Origin: Megasphaera sp. UBA1696
Lineage (GTDB): Bacteria; Bacillota; Negativicutes; Veillonellales; Megasphaeraceae
Reading direction: 5' to 3'
NCBI GenBank assembly: GCA_002319965.1
Contig: DCJQ01000027.1
Span: 3,164-63,373 of the forward strand
Length of the DNA stretch: 60,210 nt
The notes beneath the pieces were generated by a model. That model searched no databases and had not been told where the DNA came from. It saw only the letters and a program-made list of their open reading frames with translations. How positions within the stretch are numbered: position 1 is the stretch's first letter; every line of letters starts with the position of its first letter. This document shows, piece after piece, positions 44,047 through 51,617 of this stretch. Position numbers and translations under genes: made by a program.

Positions 44047-44523
44047 TTATTCGGACGTGGCATGTTTTCGTATAACCAACTTGATTGCAGCTAGGGCTTT
44101 AATAGCATCGACATGCGCAACGGCATTTTCACCGATAATCTCAGTTTCTCTGCCGTCAACAGACTTATTGATGTCCAACACACGCTTCGTATATTCATTT
44201 TGGACTACAAAGTTTGCCTGCTTGCCAATAAATTTGAGACCGACAACGCTTATCCCCCGTCGTCCTATTTGTTCCAGTGTATTAACAAAATCAACATCTG
44301 AATTTCCCCATCCGTCTGCAGAAACAACAGCGCCATCGCACTTCATCCCGGACAGCCATGCAGCTACACGCTGTCCGACAAGATGTTTCATCCGGTTATC
44401 CTGCGGCGTACCCACTACGATAACGCCCACAAAATCAATATCCGGGTCCTCTGCAAATACATTTACCAAGGGATCCTCAAAATAATGTTTCGTCGTCTCT
44501 TTCGTCGAAGGACCAATTCCCAT
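44047..44523 (-). CDS. prdE: PrdE, PrdA C-terminal-half paralogue
   Basis: The 158-residue protein aligns to the C-terminal part of PrdA: its N-terminus MGIGPSTKETTKHYFEDP matches PrdA 'CIGPASKEMSRHYWREP'. The residue at the pyruvoyl-forming Cys position is Gly, so it cannot make a pyruvoyl group. Further matches are VGVIVVGTPQ and 'SVDGRETEIIGENAVAHVDAIKALAAIK'. It is 16 bases after prdD with a GGAAGGAGG site. Role in the complex is unknown; known prd loci also hold prdE. Confidence 0.88.
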   Translation of the reverse strand: MGIGPSTKETTKHYFEDPLVNVFAEDPDIDFVGVIVVGTPQDNRMKHLVGQRVAAWLSGMKCDGAVVSADGWGNSDVDFVNTLEQIGRRGISVVGLKFIGKQANFVVQNEYTKRVLDINKSVDGRETEIIGENAVAHVDAIKALAAIKLVIRKHATSE

Positions 44524-44539
44524 AATGAAGCCTCCTTCC

Positions 44540-45277
44540 CTAGACCATAGCTCGCAGCATACCGTCGCGAATCTCGTTGGCCTTTAGAAAAACAGGCATA
44601 TTATTCATGTCAATAATGGAAACGCCTCCCGTAAACCCGCTCGGTTCAACAGGAAAAACCATCGTATCATACATAGCACCCTGCCCGGCGACTTGTCGAA
44701 CGAGTGCAACTCGGGGTTTTCCCGGGTGAGTTTTTTCTTCATACACATGCGTCTCGACAGCGCTGCGCCCATCCATTTCTTTCATCAATACACGGATGTG
44801 CTGTATGTATTCATCGGCAAGCGCAAACATTTCTAAACAAAGCTTCCGGGTTAAAATACAATCTTTTTTCGCCAACATATCGATTACGATTAAGTAATCG
44901 TCCTCTTTAGGTGTTCCCGGACGCCCCCATTTGACATGATCATTTAACAGGCCTTCTGTCGACCCGAATTCATGCATCTGTTCCCCATCACGTATAGCCC
45001 CGCACAGGGCCACGCATACCCCGGTCAGGGTATGCGTAATGCCTGTACCGGGAGTTCCCAAAACCTTTGTCGATATAGGAATAAAATCCATAATCGTATT
45101 CGTTTCGAGATCCCGACAATGCGGTGGCAAGACATGAATGGTCAGTTGTTCAATGTCGGGGCAATCGTAAGAGAATGTTGTTGGAACTTGTAAACGATCC
45201 GGTTTCAGCTCAAAACGAGCTCCCACAGTAACATCCTGCATGTGAAATACTCGTATACGTAACGATTCGCCTCGCAT
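44540..45277 (-). CDS. prdD: PrdD, PrdA N-terminal-half paralogue
   Basis: The 245-residue protein matches the central PrdA region upstream of the cleavage site: 'STEGLLNDHVKWGRPGTP' against 'SSEGEMDRNIMWGRPGSP', 'HPGKPRVALVRQVAGQGAMYD' and 'FPVEPSGFTGG'. It ends GMLRAMV where PrdA reads GCIHALT just before its cleaved Cys. With PrdE it forms a naturally split PrdA-like pair. It lies 32 bases after prdB and is preceded by AGGTGGGATA. Confidence 0.9.
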   Translation of the reverse strand: MRGESLRIRVFHMQDVTVGARFELKPDRLQVPTTFSYDCPDIEQLTIHVLPPHCRDLETNTIMDFIPISTKVLGTPGTGITHTLTGVCVALCGAIRDGEQMHEFGSTEGLLNDHVKWGRPGTPKEDDYLIVIDMLAKKDCILTRKLCLEMFALADEYIQHIRVLMKEMDGRSAVETHVYEEKTHPGKPRVALVRQVAGQGAMYDTMVFPVEPSGFTGGVSIIDMNNMPVFLKANEIRDGMLRAMV

Positions 45278-45309
45278 TATCCCACCTGCTTTTCAATCAA
45301 TCATGCCTA

Positions 45310-46035
45310 TTAAATATGTGCAATATATTCATACGGCAAGGGCACGATTTTCCCAGGCGTCTGAATGTCTTCCAGAGCCTGAAGCGTATCTCGTACAATG
45401 CCTAACTGCATCGGTATATTATGCGGTTCCCCGGCATTTGCGCCCATAGGAACACGAGGCGATACAGCACGCGGCGTACCATTTTGACGTACGACAGGTG
45501 GTAATGCGGCAATAATAATGGTAGGAATTCCAATTTCTTCAATGGCTCGCTGCACGATCACGGCAGTTCTATGGCACGTGCCTCACCCAGCGGTTAAGAT
45601 AACGCCATCGACGTTTTCTTCTTTCAATCTTTTGGCAATTTCAGGACCCGTTTTATCGTGGAATACTTCCTGGTCACCGCCGCCGCCCATAAAGCCGTAG
45701 TGGAAGGGGGCCGTTTCTTTAATAAAGCCTTCTTCGACCAACTCATGGAGTCTGTCGAGGGGGAACATGCAGTTAATATCCCGGTTCGCATCGGTATTGT
45801 CATATCCCCCGTGGGAAATCATGAGTTCAGACGTCGGAGTAGTGTCGGGAATTTCCCGGAAAGAGGTATCCCCGGCTAAGTTGAATCGAGGATCGGTTTT
45901 AACATGAGCACCGCAGGCAGAAGCCAAGGCAATTCGCATTTCGCTCAAGGGCTTCGTCACGGGTGTAAAAATAGATTTAGGTGTAATCGGCACATAGATT
46001 TCTGACTGTAAGCCTTCAAATACAGTTACACGCAT
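45310..46035 (-). CDS. prdB: D-proline reductase subunit PrdB (selenoprotein)
   Basis: PrdB holds the active-site selenocysteine that attacks the C-N bond of D-proline, giving 5-aminovalerate. An in-frame TGA at 45583-45585 is read as Sec151 within the context ILTAG-U-GTCHRT. This fits the family's U-G-T-C motif, and the frame continues with normal PrdB sequence to residue 241, the usual length. Read without Sec insertion it would look like two truncated genes. A hairpin-forming stretch follows the TGA. It lies between the small S1-like gene and prdD; ribosome site AAAGGAGG. Confidence 0.95.
45552..45585 (-). other. Sec UGA codon and candidate SECIS of prdB
   Basis: The UGA (45585-45583) is followed at once by GGCACGTGCC and, further on, CCGTG, which can pair as CACG/CGTG around a 14-base loop or as GGCA/TGCC. 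Position fits a bacterial SECIS, but the exact fold is uncertain. Confidence 0.6.
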
Positions 46036-46060
46036 AAGGCGTTTCCTCCTTTAATCAGAA

Positions 46061-46342
46061 TTAGATATCTTTTTTCCGTTCTCTCATAAGACGCTGCTGG
46101 TTGCGGATAGCTCGCACGTATTTATCGTTCGGCTCTTGCTCAAACACTTCCGGATAGGACATCAAAAATCCAACTTCTTGTCCTACTTCTAAGTCATAGT
46201 CGGAAATGATCATCCTTTTAGGAATCCGAAGCTGCCCCAGACGTCCTTTTAAGTCAATGACAACGCTGCCGCCATGTACTTCAATAATAATACCTTCATA
46301 CATGCGTTCGCTTGACATGTACTTCAATTCATGTTCGGCCAT
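46061..46342 (-). CDS. Small prd-operon protein (CBO2463/CBO2479-type)
   Basis: The 93-residue protein has an S1-like beta-barrel pattern ('YEGIIIEVHGGSVVIDLKGRLGQLRIPKRMIISD') followed by a basic helix ending RQ-rich. A small gene of this type lies between prdA and prdB in other proline reductase loci; its role is not known. It could bind RNA, possibly aiding Sec decoding of prdB, but that is a guess. GGAG with nine-base spacing selects MAEHELKYM as the start. Confidence 0.8.
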   Translation of the reverse strand: MAEHELKYMSSERMYEGIIIEVHGGSVVIDLKGRLGQLRIPKRMIISDYDLEVGQEVGFLMSYPEVFEQEPNDKYVRAIRNQQRLMRERKKDI

Positions 46343-46368
46343 TTTATCCATCTCCAGCAACAGCCTGA

Positions 46369-48285
46369 TTAATCTTCAGGCTCATATTTTTCCAAACGCT
46401 TCTTGCTCTTCGGCAATACCTGTTCATTGTCGACCAATTCAATCTTTTGACCGGTCTTCTTTTCAATGATGTCGATGTTATTCAACTTCACATTGACATT
46501 CCATTGCCGTTCAGCCGGTTTTATGGTACCGCCGCCAATAAGCGTCTTCAACATAGCCAGCTGGCGAATGGCATCTTCCCGGCACAGTGTATTATTGCCA
46601 AGAATTTCGTTTTCAATGCCTTGCATGGATTTATTATTGTCGCACATAGCACCCATGTACTTGTTGCCAACAACTAACGCGCCCTGCTTAGCGCAATAAG
46701 AAGCACCGACAACTTTCACACCCCGCTGTCCGATCTTCTCAATATGGGATGTAAAGTCAACATGGTTATTGCCAAAGCCTTCTGTCGTAACAATGGCACC
46801 ATCGACGCCCAAGCATTCTACCGTTTGACCCACACGTCCGGATACATAGAACTTATCCGAGTTAGCCTGTGGTGATCCGACCAGCATAACGCCGACTAAG
46901 TCGATTTCTTCATCGTGCAAAGCTTCTAAAATCAAGGGTTCACGCCAGTAGTGACGAGACATTTCCTTAGAGGCCGGTCCGATGCAAGTCAAAGCATGGA
47001 TGCATCCGTCAAGGACTTCCAAGGGATTTACCATAACCGGAACGTTCCCGAGGTCAACATTTGGCTTAGCCCCCAGCGTACCAACCGGTTCTACCGGCAG
47101 CAGCAGGTTGTCATGCATAGCCCCTTGTCCCATAATTTCCTTAACGATGACGACTTTAGGCTTGCCCGGTCGCCGATATTGGGTCAGCGTTTCTTTTTCA
47201 GTTACCAGCGATTCATCCGCCTTTTTAAGCGCTTCGCGGATTTCCTGGCAAATATAATCAGAAGCCCGATGAGCCGCTAAGGGGCCGGGGCGTTCCATAT
47301 TCGCATGCGCACGAATCGTGACATTCGTCCGAATGAAGATTTCGCCCTTATCCGGGGAACCGGGACGTCCCCACATGATATTGCGGTCCATTTCGCCTTC
47401 ACTGGAACCAAACTCGCCAATCTGTACACCATCATGATCCGTACCGGTAACCATGAAAACGACTCCGTCGAGGACGCGGGTTATACCTTCCCCAACTTCG
47501 CCTTCTACCTTGGTAGCAATCGGCTGTACGTCCATAATAGTATTGCTGTACTCACCATAGCGGTCCGGCGTAATAATATCTAATTCGATGTTTTCAACCA
47601 GTTCTTGAGACTCAACTGCTTCTTCGCAAATTCCGTCTTTGCGAATTGTCAAAGTTGTGCCTTCAACCTTTGTTTCATCACCAAAAACAACTTTTTCTAT
47701 TTTAACATGGTCATGACGAACTTCACGAACCTTTACAGCTTCTTCCACGACTTCCGGAATATCAGCACTTGAAACGGCAGGTGCTGCCGCAGCGATGGAT
47801 TCAGCTGATTTTACCGATGTCGTATTCGGTACCGTCGGAGTCACAACTCCTGCGGATACACCGCCGATAGGAAATTCTAAGTCAATTCCCTTTCCTTCAC
47901 TGATGTGAATTTTAACGGTTCCTGCTGTCGTAACAGCGTGAGAAACGGGCAAAGGTTCTGTCATTGGAACAGGCGCTTCTTCTTCAATTACATCCTTGAC
48001 CGGTTCGCTTTCTGCCGGTGCTTCGACAGCAGCCTTAATTCCATCAACCATATCTGCCGTCAAAGGAACTAAAGAATCGGCGGTCTGTTTCAAAGTAGCC
48101 CCAATAACCTGTTCAATTTTCAGAACATTATCGGGAATGGTCAATAAGCCGGAATCTTCTAAATCCGCAAAAATTGCCGGATCCTCTAAATTAGCGGCTT
48201 CTAATACAGTGCCTGCTTCGGCACGGCAGCATAATACTGCAGGGTCTTTTGCGTGGTCTTTTGCCATTTCGGCTGTAATAGACAT
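46369..48285 (-). CDS. prdA: D-proline reductase proprotein PrdA
   Basis: PrdA is made as a proprotein that cleaves itself at a cysteine to form the pyruvoyl cofactor binding D-proline. The 638-residue product has the cleavage region GCIHALTC-IGPASKE, with Thr433/Cys434 at the scissile bond (Cys codon 46986-46984). Cleavage would give about 433- and 205-residue chains. Residues 90-190 are an Ala/Val/Glu-rich linker. Motifs WGRPGSPDKG and GRPGKPKVVIV are typical. It starts 39 bases after prdC with AAAGGAGG. Confidence 0.95.
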   Translation of the reverse strand: MSITAEMAKDHAKDPAVLCCRAEAGTVLEAANLEDPAIFADLEDSGLLTIPDNVLKIEQVIGATLKQTADSLVPLTADMVDGIKAAVEAPAESEPVKDVIEEEAPVPMTEPLPVSHAVTTAGTVKIHISEGKGIDLEFPIGGVSAGVVTPTVPNTTSVKSAESIAAAAPAVSSADIPEVVEEAVKVREVRHDHVKIEKVVFGDETKVEGTTLTIRKDGICEEAVESQELVENIELDIITPDRYGEYSNTIMDVQPIATKVEGEVGEGITRVLDGVVFMVTGTDHDGVQIGEFGSSEGEMDRNIMWGRPGSPDKGEIFIRTNVTIRAHANMERPGPLAAHRASDYICQEIREALKKADESLVTEKETLTQYRRPGKPKVVIVKEIMGQGAMHDNLLLPVEPVGTLGAKPNVDLGNVPVMVNPLEVLDGCIHALTCIGPASKEMSRHYWREPLILEALHDEEIDLVGVMLVGSPQANSDKFYVSGRVGQTVECLGVDGAIVTTEGFGNNHVDFTSHIEKIGQRGVKVVGASYCAKQGALVVGNKYMGAMCDNNKSMQGIENEILGNNTLCREDAIRQLAMLKTLIGGGTIKPAERQWNVNVKLNNIDIIEKKTGQKIELVDNEQVLPKSKKRLEKYEPED

Positions 48286-48324
48286 AAAGTCATCCTCCTT
48301 TTTAAACTGTTTAATGTTTAAACA

Positions 48325-49611
48325 TCATTGAGGAAGCTTTCGATACAGCTTGTGACCGTCCGCCCGCAGTACATGATCAGTATGATGATAAACTGGCACT
48401 CCTAACCTAGGAGCTACACCCATAACGGTGTTCGTTCAATTAGAGCATGTTCCAACAATTAAAACGTCTGCTCCAGCTTTTTTCAAAGCGATTACCGTTT
48501 CTGCCTGCCCCGGGCATTCGCCTGGCAAGTCACATCTGTATCGACCATTTACCTCAACCATTCGCTTGCATTGTTTCTTAGCGACGACCGTTGCGCCCAT
48601 ACTTTCGGCAATGTGCGTCAGGCGTTCTTCGGATCCGCCGCACTCACAAATCAAGATGCCGGCCTTACGAGATTCTTGTGGGAAAGGCATGGCGATTAAG
48701 AAAGCCCCGCTGGTTTTTGTTACCGGAGAATCTTCACTGCCGGCACGGCCGGTCTGAGGCCCCCCAACGACGATTTCACCATAGGGTTTTATATACCCGC
48801 CAGCTTTCATAATCAGCTCCCGAGCCGTCGTTCCGATAGGGACATCGACAAAGACGCTTTCTTTCTGTACAACCCGCCCCGATACGGTCAAATCTTTATC
48901 GATTGCAGGTTTTCTGTCTTCGATAGCTTCCGCGACATGCTTGATCGTTTCCACATTATCAATGCAAGCTCCGACAGCTCCCGGCAATTGTCCCGGTTCC
49001 AGGACAATACCCATGATTTCCCGAACAATAACGCGTTCATCCCCGGCAGGATACATATCCGGCAGCCGGAAGACATCGATATTCGGTTCATCTTTCGTTT
49101 CCTTGATTAAGGCCAAAACTGCCTTCCGATGCTTTGGTTTGATGGCAATATAAGCCTTCGGAGCCTTTGTGATTTCCATGCAGTACTTAATCCCGCGGAT
49201 CAATTGTGCCGCATGCAGTTCGACCTGATGGATATTATGAGCCAACAAAGGTTCACATTCTGCTGCATTGGCAATAAATACACCGTTCGGAATTTCAGTT
49301 TTTAACTTAACGGCTGTCGGAAAACCGGCACCGCCTGCACCAACGACCCCGGCGGATTCAATGGCTTCTAAATTCGTCTGAAATTCAGGAATAGGCACAT
49401 ATTTCGTGAAATCCTGAACATCATCCGCAGCCATATGTATCTCCGTATCCGTTACCTTCGTGATAGTGCCGGAATAACTGGCATGGATGTTTGCTCCCAA
49501 TCCACCGGGAACGGCAATCAGCTGACCGCGTTTTACAGATTCCCCTTCAGAAACAATAGCCTTACAAGGAGCCCCAACATGTTGTTTTAATGGCAATACA
49601 ATGTTTTTCAT
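48325..49611 (-). CDS. prdC: Proline reductase electron-transfer protein PrdC (selenoprotein)
   Basis: PrdC resembles RnfC (NADH:ferredoxin oxidoreductase) and is thought to pass electrons to proline reductase. The N-terminus has an RnfC-type barrel ('LGANIHASYSGTITKV'), then GVVGAGGAGFPTAVKL near residue 90 (nucleotide/flavin loop) and an SLBB-like region. An in-frame TGA at 48436-48438 is read as Sec392 in GTCSN-U-TNTVMG, after which the frame continues for 36 residues to a true stop at 48325. Total 428 residues. The start behind GGAGGTGAAAAAA is MKNIVLP. Confidence 0.93.
48399..48438 (-). other. Sec UGA codon and candidate SECIS of prdC
   Basis: After the UGA (48438-48436) come two hairpins: ACACC-GTTATG-GGTGT, and CTCCTA-GGT-TAGGAG (48413-48399). 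The second has a perfect six-pair stem and an apical GGU, at a distance from the UGA similar to the E. coli fdhF SECIS loop. Confidence 0.65.
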
Positions 49612-49740
49612 TTTTTTCACCTCCTTTCACTAAAGTGATGAGCAGCCTCAAGTTTGTACTTTTACGAACAAGTATAACGAAAGACACTTCATCCTTAAAT
49701 AAATTATCTCATGCGGTATCATTTGAAAAAATAGGACGAT

Positions 49741-49784
49741 ATTGACCAATTATTGACCCATTATTGACTCAACATTGATTTCTT
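49741..49784. promoter_or_regulatory. Four 11-bp direct repeats in the prdC-regulator gap
   Basis: ATTGACCAATT, ATTGACCCATT, ATTGACTCAAC and the degenerate ATTGATTTCTT follow one another with an exact 11-base period, so ATTGAC recurs on one face of the helix. This looks like a cooperative regulator-binding array upstream of prdC and overlapping the upstream region of the HTH gene. Confidence 0.75.
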
Positions 49785-49798
49785 ATCCCGTAAGAAAT
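49778..49798. promoter_or_regulatory. Palindrome abutting the HTH regulator promoter
   Basis: ATTTCTTA-TCCCG-TAAGAAAT, eight-base perfect arms. It overlaps the fourth direct repeat and touches the -35 of the HTH gene promoter, which suggests autoregulation. Confidence 0.65.
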
Positions 49799-49826
49799 GG
49801 ACATTTGTTAGACAACCTTATATAAT
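49798..49826 (+). promoter_or_regulatory. Promoter of the HTH regulator gene
   Basis: TGGACA (49798-49803) and TATAAT (49821-49826) with a 17-base spacer. Confidence 0.7.
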
Positions 49827-49926
49827 AAGAACTATCCTATATGATAATGTTTCACACATTAATCAAATACTTTTATTGGCAAGTTAAGTCTATATGGATT
49901 TTTAAAAATACTCCGAGGTAGGCACC

Positions 49927-51390
49927 ATGAAAAAATCAAATGCGTCAAGCTATTCATCAGCGTTAAAAAAATTGATTTCCTTTACGGAAGCCAGTTCAAC
50001 CGAATTAGCTCAGTACATGGGATATGATATTTCATATATCAGCAAGTGGAAAAGCGGAACAAAGTTGCCTTCATCTCGTACCATTGAGCGTATTAATACT
50101 GAAATGGGAAAGTACTTTTCAGATTTAATTATTTCCAAAAAAATGACGGATGAATTTTATGCCTATTTTCTAATCCCAACGTCTCAGAGCGACATTCCGT
50201 TTGCGATTGCCCAATATCTTTCCACAGCCTACCGCGATACGCTTCATAGACACCGCACGGCGGACGTAACGACAACGCCTCATTCGGCAATCCTTACCGA
50301 TCCGAAAGACATAAAAGACCTATTCGCTGAACGGTTCAAAAAACAGTTGTTAAGTCAGGATTCCAGTACCGAACTGCTGATTCTCGGTGATTTTTGCGCG
50401 CTCTATGATGCCGGTTTTTGGCCGTGCTTACAAGAGGCATCCGACCAAGGGATTCCGTTGAAAATAACCCTCGGTGTAAATCAAAAGAAGTTGTCCGAAG
50501 ATTGGCATTATACAAAAGCCCTTTACGATACCTTAAATCAATACCTCTGCTTCAACTTCACCTTATACGAATACGAAAACATATTTTTAAATAATCTGAT
50601 TATCCTGAATAATAAATTTATTATTCAATACGCGCAGCAGCCGGACAATGCCTTCGGACTGTGCACCGCTATCGATGACCCCATTGCCGTCCAGACCGTT
50701 TCAAAAAGATTCCGATCAAAAAAACTGGCTGCCACACCGATTTTAAAAGGGATGAGTTCCCCTTGGAAAACCGACCTCGGTTATCGAACTTGGTTTTATG
50801 AGCGAGCCCGCTTTTTCTTCTATCTGACAAACGGCATCGAATACCTCCTGCCTAATGAAGTATTTGACAATCTCAGTAAACAGCTGCCGCCGAAAGAAGC
50901 CATGTCCATCCACCGCCTTCGCATTACCTGGGAGGAAATCATCAATAAATCCGATTTAAAATTAATGATTCCCAGCCCTTCGCTGATCCGCTATTTAGAA
51001 ACAGGAAGTATTGACCTGACACAGTATCAATATAAGCTGAGCCCGCAAGAGCGAATTTCTCATTTGAAAAATATACTGGCTTGTTTAAAAAACAACCCTA
51101 AAATACAGATTGGCTTACTATTCGCTTCTCCGGGATCAATTCAGAATCTGTCCTTCTATTCAAATTATAAAACCTCCTTTTTTAAAAAGAACGCGACGCA
51201 TATCAAACCGGAAGCAGATGCCTTCTATCTCATCGAGAATGCCGATTTAAATGAAAATTTTTTAAATTTATTTCACCAATTAAAAACGCTTCCCTCGTAT
51301 CATGAATATACGGAAGAGGAAATTTCTGAAAAATATGCCCAATATGCTCCCTTAACAAAGCGGATCATGTCGATTGACGCCGGTCAATAA
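49927..51390 (+). CDS. Large HTH-domain protein, probable prd regulator
   Basis: The 487-residue protein starts with a helix-turn-helix of Xre type at residues 15-65 ('SSTELAQYMGYDISYISKWKSGTKLPSSRTIERIN' region). The remaining 420 residues, with many aromatic and basic residues and no membrane segment, match no family I know. Position, divergent from prdC across repeats and a palindrome, suggests that it controls the prd operon. It would replace PrdR, the sigma-54-type activator of clostridial prd loci, which is absent here. Ribosome site GAGGTAGG. Confidence 0.8.
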   Translation: MKKSNASSYSSALKKLISFTEASSTELAQYMGYDISYISKWKSGTKLPSSRTIERINTEMGKYFSDLIISKKMTDEFYAYFLIPTSQSDIPFAIAQYLSTAYRDTLHRHRTADVTTTPHSAILTDPKDIKDLFAERFKKQLLSQDSSTELLILGDFCALYDAGFWPCLQEASDQGIPLKITLGVNQKKLSEDWHYTKALYDTLNQYLCFNFTLYEYENIFLNNLIILNNKFIIQYAQQPDNAFGLCTAIDDPIAVQTVSKRFRSKKLAATPILKGMSSPWKTDLGYRTWFYERARFFFYLTNGIEYLLPNEVFDNLSKQLPPKEAMSIHRLRITWEEIINKSDLKLMIPSPSLIRYLETGSIDLTQYQYKLSPQERISHLKNILACLKNNPKIQIGLLFASPGSIQNLSFYSNYKTSFFKKNATHIKPEADAFYLIENADLNENFLNLFHQLKTLPSYHEYTEEEISEKYAQYAPLTKRIMSIDAGQ

Positions 51391-51451
51391 AGAGTCAAGC
51401 ATTCAATAATTATTCAATGGAATACCCGTATTATTCATCCATCGCCCGTGA

Positions 51452-51457
51452 TATAAT
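51452..51457 (+). promoter_or_regulatory. -10 element of the second tRNA-Sec gene
   Basis: TATAAT inside CGTGATATAATA, the same string as before copy 1, 12 bases before the tRNA. No strong -35. Confidence 0.6.
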
Positions 51458-51468
51458 AAAGGTGTCCT

Positions 51469-51565
51469 GGGGAGGGATGGGTTCTGGTGTTCCCTCTGGT
51501 CTTCAAAACCAGCATGAGGGGTTAGTAGCTTCTCAGGTGGGTTCGATTCCCACACTTTCCCGCCA
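51469..51565 (+). tRNA. selC: tRNA-Sec (anticodon UCA), copy 2
   Basis: It is identical to copy 1 in anticodon arm, T-arm, variable stem and 3' CCA. It differs at four positions: acceptor position 6 (A to G), position 10 (C to T) and two bases in the variable-arm loop (TTAACAG to TTAGTAG). Changes lie in loops or keep G-U pairing, so both copies look functional. It stands between the prd regulator and the tat/NifB-like operon. Confidence 0.95.
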
Positions 51566-51573
51566 TACAAAAG

Positions 51574-51606
51574 AAGCGCCTATCACAATTGTGATAGGCG
51601 CTTTTT
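51574..51606 (+). terminator. Terminator after tRNA-Sec copy 2
   Basis: AGCGCCTATCACAATT / GTGATAGGCGCT hairpin followed by TTTTT; the reverse strand can also serve the convergent tatC. Confidence 0.9.
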
Positions 51607-51617
51607 GTATAGTCAGG

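Noticed and set aside
45310..46035. prdB as a pseudogene broken by a stop codon
   Set aside because: The stop is a TGA at the known Sec position, the frame is intact on both sides, and selB plus tRNA-Sec are present.
48325..48435. The stretch after the prdC TGA as an intergenic leader of prdA
   Set aside because: It reads as 36 coherent in-frame codons (ending HKLYRKLPQ) followed by a stop, and the prdA ribosome site comes later.
49741..49784. The 11-bp repeats as a CRISPR array
   Set aside because: Units are too short, directly adjacent with no spacers, and lie in a promoter region; no cas genes are present.
49612..49926. Sigma-54 promoter for prdC
   Set aside because: No TGGCAC-N5-TTGC-type pair is present, which agrees with the lack of a PrdR-type activator.
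34034..51565. The duplicated tRNA-Sec genes as attachment sites of an integrated element
   Set aside because: No integrase or phage gene lies between them, the tRNAs are complete with separate promoters and terminators, and the region between holds ordinary metabolic genes.
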